Assembly: GCA_025060505.1 (NCBI GenBank)
Contig: JANXBU010000003.1
Span: forward strand, 140,984 to 204,983
Source: Candidatus Calescibacterium sp.
GTDB taxonomy: Bacteria > Calescibacteriota > Calescibacteriia > Calescibacteriales > Calescibacteriaceae
Length of the DNA: 64,000 nt
Reading direction: 5' to 3'
The position numbers and the translations under genes are program-made. The notes beneath the pieces were generated by a model that was given only the letters and a program-made list of their open reading frames with translations, was not told where the DNA came from and searched no databases. Of the stretch, positions 60,304 through 64,000 are shown piece after piece (the first letter of the stretch is position 1; each line of letters begins with the position of its first letter).

Positions 60304-63300
60304 TCACATTGTGGCTTTTAATGAGGAGGGGATCAATAGAAGTGATAAGCCTGCTTTCTCTAAATTCTCTTTGAGTTGTTTTGTTAGTTTCACTTTCTTT
60401 TTTAGCCAGTATGATTTACCATTTATTTCAAGTATTATTTTCGTAAGTCCATCTTCTTGCTTCGATATAATATCGATAGTTTTTCTGATACTATCTTCTT
60501 CAACAATATTTGTTTTTGCCAGAAGAATATAATCTTTCTGAGGTTTGAAGAAGACTTTTGAAACAATCATATTTCCTGAGTTTCTTCCTATGAATACATA
60601 TATTTCACCTTCCCTTATTTTATCTGAATTGCTATTTAGGATCATAACTGTATATTTTTTCTTTTCCGAAACCTGAATATTCAGGAGCTTCCCAGATTTT
60701 GTAGGAATTATCTTTCTGACTATGCCTGATATTTCTATTATTTCTTTTCTTCTGATAGGTAATATTTCAAGCTCATTTTCTTGGTTTTCTTTTAGTTTAT
60801 CAAAAATATTGTTTTTAGACAGCACTATTCCTATGGTTTCAATCTCATATTCTTCTAGTTTTCTATCAGTTATTTCGTTTTCTTTTTCGTTTGCAAACAG
60901 AGAGGATCCTTTTCCTTTCAAGAACGCTTCTATTTTTTGTATTGCTTTTTTTCTATCTATGAGTTCATCAAATGCTCCAGCTTTTGCAAGTAGTTCGAGT
61001 ACTTTTTTGTTTATCCCTATTCGTTGAGCATGGTTTATGAAGCCATCAAAAGAGGTTATGTTTAACTTTTCCCTTATCTCCTCTATAAGTTTCGCAGCAG
61101 ATTCTCCAAATCCTTTTATTCCACCGAGTCCGAACCTTATAGCATCTCCTTCAACTGTGAATTCAAATTTGCTTTTGGTTATTGATGGGGGTAGTATTTT
61201 GTATCCGAGAGCTATGACATTTTCAAGATATTTGACAAGCTTTTCTTGATTACCTATTTCAGACGAGAGGATACTTGATATGTATTCCAGAGGGTAATTT
61301 GCCTTCAGATATCCTGTTATGTAGGATATAAAAGCATAACATGCGGAATGAGATTTGTTAAACGCGTATCCGGAGAATTTTTCCATTATGTCAAATATTT
61401 CCTCAGCTAGAGATTTATCTATACCATTTGAGATGCAGCCTGAAATAAATCTTTCTCGCATTGAAGCCATAAGATCTGCTTTTTTCTTTCCCATAGCTTC
61501 TCGTAATATGTCTGCTTCGCTCATTGTGAAACCAGCAAGTATGTTTGCGGTAAACATTATCTGCTCCTGATACAAGAAGTTTCCGTATGTTTCCTTCAAA
61601 ATTGGTTCAAGTGAAGGATGTGGATATGTTACTGGTTTGATTCCCTTTTTTCTTTCAACATAGTCGCTTACCATACCAGACTGTATCGGGCCGGGTCTGT
61701 ACAGTGCAACAGCAGCTATAAGATCTTTGAATTCGGAAGGTTCAAGTTTCATAAGCATATCTCTCATACCACTACTTTCAAACTGGAAGACACCAAAGGT
61801 GTCACCTTTTTTTATCATTTCATAAGTTTTCCGATCATCAAGGGGTATGTTATCGTATGAAAGCTCAATCCCATATTTTTGCTTTATGAGGTCAAAAGTT
61901 TTCTGTATTACTGTAAGTGTTTCGAGTCCAAGGAAATCGAATTTTACAAGACCGATTTTTTCAAGGTTCTCCATTTCAAACTGCGTTGTCAGACCGTCTT
62001 TTGATCTGTGAACAGATGTGTATTCGGTTATTGGTTTGTCTGATATGAGAAATCCGGAGGCGTGCGATCCGACATGTCTTATCAACCCTTCAAGCCTTTT
62101 AGCTTTTTCGAATATTTTTCTGAATTTTGGATTTGATTCAACAGCGTTTCTGAATTCCTGTATTTCATTGTAGGCATCATCCAATGTCCATTTTCTTGAA
62201 GGTTCTTGTGGAACGAGTTCTGCAAGGTATGACACATGCTCAGGTGGTTCATCAAGTATTCTCCCAACATCTCTTATGGCAGTCCTTGCTCCAAATGTTC
62301 CGAATGTTATTATATGGCAAACAGAGTCTTTCCCGTATTTCTCTGATACATATTCAAGGACTTCGTCTCTCCTTGCTTTGCAAAAATCAACATCTATATC
62401 TGGTATTTTCTCTCTTTCTGGATTCAGAAATCTTTCAAAGATCAACCCGTACTGAATCGGATCAAGTTCTGTGATCCCAAGAGCCCAAGATACAATTGAT
62501 CCGGCAGCGGAACCTCTACCGGGACCAACTGGTATACCTCTTCTTTTGGCTTCTGTTATGAAGTCTTCAACAACAAGGAAGTAAGATGAGAAATTTTTCT
62601 TTGAAATAACAGAGATTTCTGTTTCCAATCTCTTGTAGTATTCCTCTTCGTTGAAATTCATTTTTTTAAGTTTCTTTTTTTCAAGAAGTTTTCGAAGACC
62701 TTCATACGCTTTTGTGCGTAAAACTTCATCCGGGTTTTGGTTGTATGGATTTGGTATTCTGAGTTCTTTTGACTTTTTGAATTCAAAATTGCACTTTTTG
62801 ATTATATCTTCGTGTGTTTCAAGTGTTTGTGGGATATCTCTAAATGTTTCTATCATTTGTTCTTTTGATTTGACATAAAGTCCCTTTATCCTGTATCTGA
62901 ATTTCCTCTGATTATCTATTTTTTCTCCGTGACCTATTGCAACAAGCATATCTTGCAGTTCATAGTCATTTGGTTCCGCGTAATGACAATCACCTGTTGC
63001 AACAGCCGGGATTCCGAGCTTTTTAGAGAAATCAAGAAGATATTCGTTCACTTTTTTCTGCTTTGCAACAGTTAATATATCTTCTTCTCTGTTTGGATCA
63101 GCAGCTTCGCCTCGCATGATTTCAAGGTAAAAATCATCTCCGAATATTTTCTTGAACTCTGCAGCCTTTTCATAAGCTTCATCTATCTTGCCCTGAAGAA
63201 TCAATCGTGGTATTATACCGTTGAGACATCCAGATAGCATAATCAGGCCTTCTCTGTATTCGTATAGAGTATTAAAATCTATTCTTGGCTTTCTGTAGAA

Positions 63301-63633
63301 ACCTTCTGTGTTTGCTATCTTCAGGAGCATGCAAAGATTCTTATATCCTGCTTCATTTTTCACAAGTACTGTCGCGTGATAATTGCTTTCTTCGTTTTCA
63401 CTCTTTTTAGCATCAATTCTCCCCGGAGCTATATACATTTCGCATCCTATGATAGGTTTCACCCCCCTTTCTTTTGCTTTCAGAAAGAATTCAACAGCGG
63501 AAAAAATGTTACCATGTTCTGTAAGTGCGATAGCATCTATTTTTCCTTTGTGTGCTTTTTCTAAAAGGTTATCTACGGTCATTGCACCATCAAGAATACT
63601 ATAATGTGTATGTGTGTGGAAATGGCCAATCAT
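60304..63633 (-). CDS. dnaE: DNA polymerase III alpha subunit
   Basis: The replicative polymerase, 1109 residues. The N-terminal PHP domain has the metal-binding pattern HFHTHTHYSILDGA, ALTEHGNI and GDCHYAEPNDYE, with histidines present, so PHP activity (proofreading in some bacteria) is possible. The polymerase centre is PDIDVDFCKARRDEV (catalytic aspartates), with PVGPGRGSAAGS near the palm. The middle segment QIMFTANILAGFTMSEADILREAMGKK and the tandem HhH region follow. The last 200 residues contain the OB and tau-binding parts. The length is close to the usual 1100-1160. The ATG has no Shine-Dalgarno. Confidence 0.96.
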   Translation of the reverse strand: MIGHFHTHTHYSILDGAMTVDNLLEKAHKGKIDAIALTEHGNIFSAVEFFLKAKERGVKPIIGCEMYIAPGRIDAKKSENEESNYHATVLVKNEAGYKNLCMLLKIANTEGFYRKPRIDFNTLYEYREGLIMLSGCLNGIIPRLILQGKIDEAYEKAAEFKKIFGDDFYLEIMRGEAADPNREEDILTVAKQKKVNEYLLDFSKKLGIPAVATGDCHYAEPNDYELQDMLVAIGHGEKIDNQRKFRYRIKGLYVKSKEQMIETFRDIPQTLETHEDIIKKCNFEFKKSKELRIPNPYNQNPDEVLRTKAYEGLRKLLEKKKLKKMNFNEEEYYKRLETEISVISKKNFSSYFLVVEDFITEAKRRGIPVGPGRGSAAGSIVSWALGITELDPIQYGLIFERFLNPEREKIPDIDVDFCKARRDEVLEYVSEKYGKDSVCHIITFGTFGARTAIRDVGRILDEPPEHVSYLAELVPQEPSRKWTLDDAYNEIQEFRNAVESNPKFRKIFEKAKRLEGLIRHVGSHASGFLISDKPITEYTSVHRSKDGLTTQFEMENLEKIGLVKFDFLGLETLTVIQKTFDLIKQKYGIELSYDNIPLDDRKTYEMIKKGDTFGVFQFESSGMRDMLMKLEPSEFKDLIAAVALYRPGPIQSGMVSDYVERKKGIKPVTYPHPSLEPILKETYGNFLYQEQIMFTANILAGFTMSEADILREAMGKKKADLMASMRERFISGCISNGIDKSLAEEIFDIMEKFSGYAFNKSHSACYAFISYITGYLKANYPLEYISSILSSEIGNQEKLVKYLENVIALGYKILPPSITKSKFEFTVEGDAIRFGLGGIKGFGESAAKLIEEIREKLNITSFDGFINHAQRIGINKKVLELLAKAGAFDELIDRKKAIQKIEAFLKGKGSSLFANEKENEITDRKLEEYEIETIGIVLSKNNIFDKLKENQENELEILPIRRKEIIEISGIVRKIIPTKSGKLLNIQVSEKKKYTVMILNSNSDKIREGEIYVFIGRNSGNMIVSKVFFKPQKDYILLAKTNIVEEDSIRKTIDIISKQEDGLTKIILEINGKSYWLKKKVKLTKQLKENLEKAGLSLLLIPSSLKATM

Positions 63634-63761
63634 ATGCGTAAATAAATTATGATAAAAAACTTCAGGTCGAAATACAAACAGATTGTTTTGAATTTTTGAT
63701 TTTAGGATTTAGATAGTGAAAAATTTCGCTCCAAGAATTTCCCAATAAAGTACACATCTTA

Positions 63762-64000
63762 TTCTTTTCAGATTTTTGATCATTTCCCTGAAAGTTCACA
63801 AATTCAAGCTGATGAGATATGACTCCGCAATAAAAACAACATTTGAGAGAGTAGCTCTCGGTGTTCTGAAAATTCTTGGATACGAATTTGTTGAGTTAAA
63901 ACTGATCCCAATTGAGATACATGTCGGGAAACTTATAGCTGATTTTTTGGCTATTGTAAAGCTCAAAGATGGAACAGAGTTCATTTTGCATATAGAGTTT
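63762..64000 (+). CDS. Rpn-family nuclease, copy 2 (3' end outside window)
   Basis: The first 63 codons from ATG 63812 give MRYDSAIKTTFERVALGVLK, which matches copy 1 (41131-42024, start MKYDSSIKATFEKVALGVLR) almost residue for residue, then VGKLIADFLAIVKLKDGTEFILHIEF with the active-site Asp and Glu. About 50 bases before the ATG also match the leader of copy 1 (for example TTTTCAGATTT and TTCCCTGAAA). The gene is cut by the window end. The stretch 63762-63811 is included here as the shared leader. Two copies 22 kb apart in opposite orientation point to a mobile or amplified family. Confidence 0.85.

Noticed and set aside
1-64000. CRISPR arrays, rRNA, integrase or classical insertion sequences
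   Set aside because: I found no regularly spaced repeats, rRNA-like stretches, DDE transposase or attachment sites; the Rpn genes are the only mobile-type family.

Overview
The window is AT-rich, densely packed bacterial chromosome with about 60 protein genes on both strands, two tRNA genes, and no rRNA, phage, transposase-flanked island or CRISPR array. The cell looks like a diderm: there are lipoprotein-like signal peptides, an outer-membrane beta-barrel candidate and a GspN-like secretion protein. It also looks motile or chemotactic (FliA-type sigma factor, CheY, a CheD-like protein, receptor-like coiled-coil proteins) and uses sigma-54 (an NtrC-type activator). It makes isoprenoids by the MEP route (dxr), amidates corrinoids (cobQ, cbiA), and carries fatty-acid or acyl-CoA genes. 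Together with an AmrS radical SAM enzyme and a 7Fe-type ferredoxin this suggests a deep-branching, possibly thermophilic, uncultured lineage. I cannot name the phylum from the sequence alone.

Layout. 1-4.4 kb: end of a CorC/HlyC-type CBS protein, cobQ, an acyl-CoA dehydrogenase and a small CPYC membrane protein. 4.4-7.8 kb: two translationally coupled membrane/coiled-coil proteins that read as degenerate chemoreceptors. 7.8-20.7 kb: GH31 lipoprotein, iron alcohol dehydrogenase, cheY with a sigma-28-like promoter, polA, pth, a degenerate ZnuA-like/SH3 protein with a beta-barrel partner, cysC, rimI, ferredoxin and a beta-lactamase-fold hydrolase. 20.7-33.6 kb: gmk, thrC, an MDR dehydrogenase, GspN-like, DciA-like, a GldG/DUF4340 pair, prs behind tRNA-Gln, a truncated GlmU-like acetyltransferase, pgsA, enoyl-CoA hydratase, fabF and a HIT protein. 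33.7-41 kb: cbiA, dxr, a pteridine-reductase-like SDR, a diacylglycerol-kinase-family protein, DUF2227, fliA, amrS and rpoZ. 41-49 kb: an Rpn-family nuclease, a second pgsA-like gene, hisB, efp, an SDR, a zinc-ribbon protein behind tRNA(CAT), and a HAD phosphatase coupled to hisG. 49.4-51.3 kb: a restriction-modification pair broken by at least five lesions. 51.5-64 kb: sigma-54 activator, stand-alone aspartokinase regulatory domains, a 611-residue exported protein, a TlpA-like protein, sdhB, thiolase, CheD-like plus HDOD, dnaE, and the start of a second Rpn copy cut by the window edge.

Most promising for undescribed biology are the paired degenerate chemoreceptors (4464-7780) and the CheD homologue that has lost its catalytic cysteine next to an HDOD gene (58893-60221). 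With CheY, its sigma-28-like promoter and FliA they outline an unusual signalling network. Other oddities are short tandem duplications at gene 3' ends, tRNA genes ending about ten bases before the next start codon, a split between genes with strong Shine-Dalgarno sequences and genes with almost no leader, an EF-P with a rebuilt loop tip, a GlmU reduced to its acetyltransferase half, and a stand-alone aspartokinase ACT protein. I saw no convincing Rho-independent terminators.
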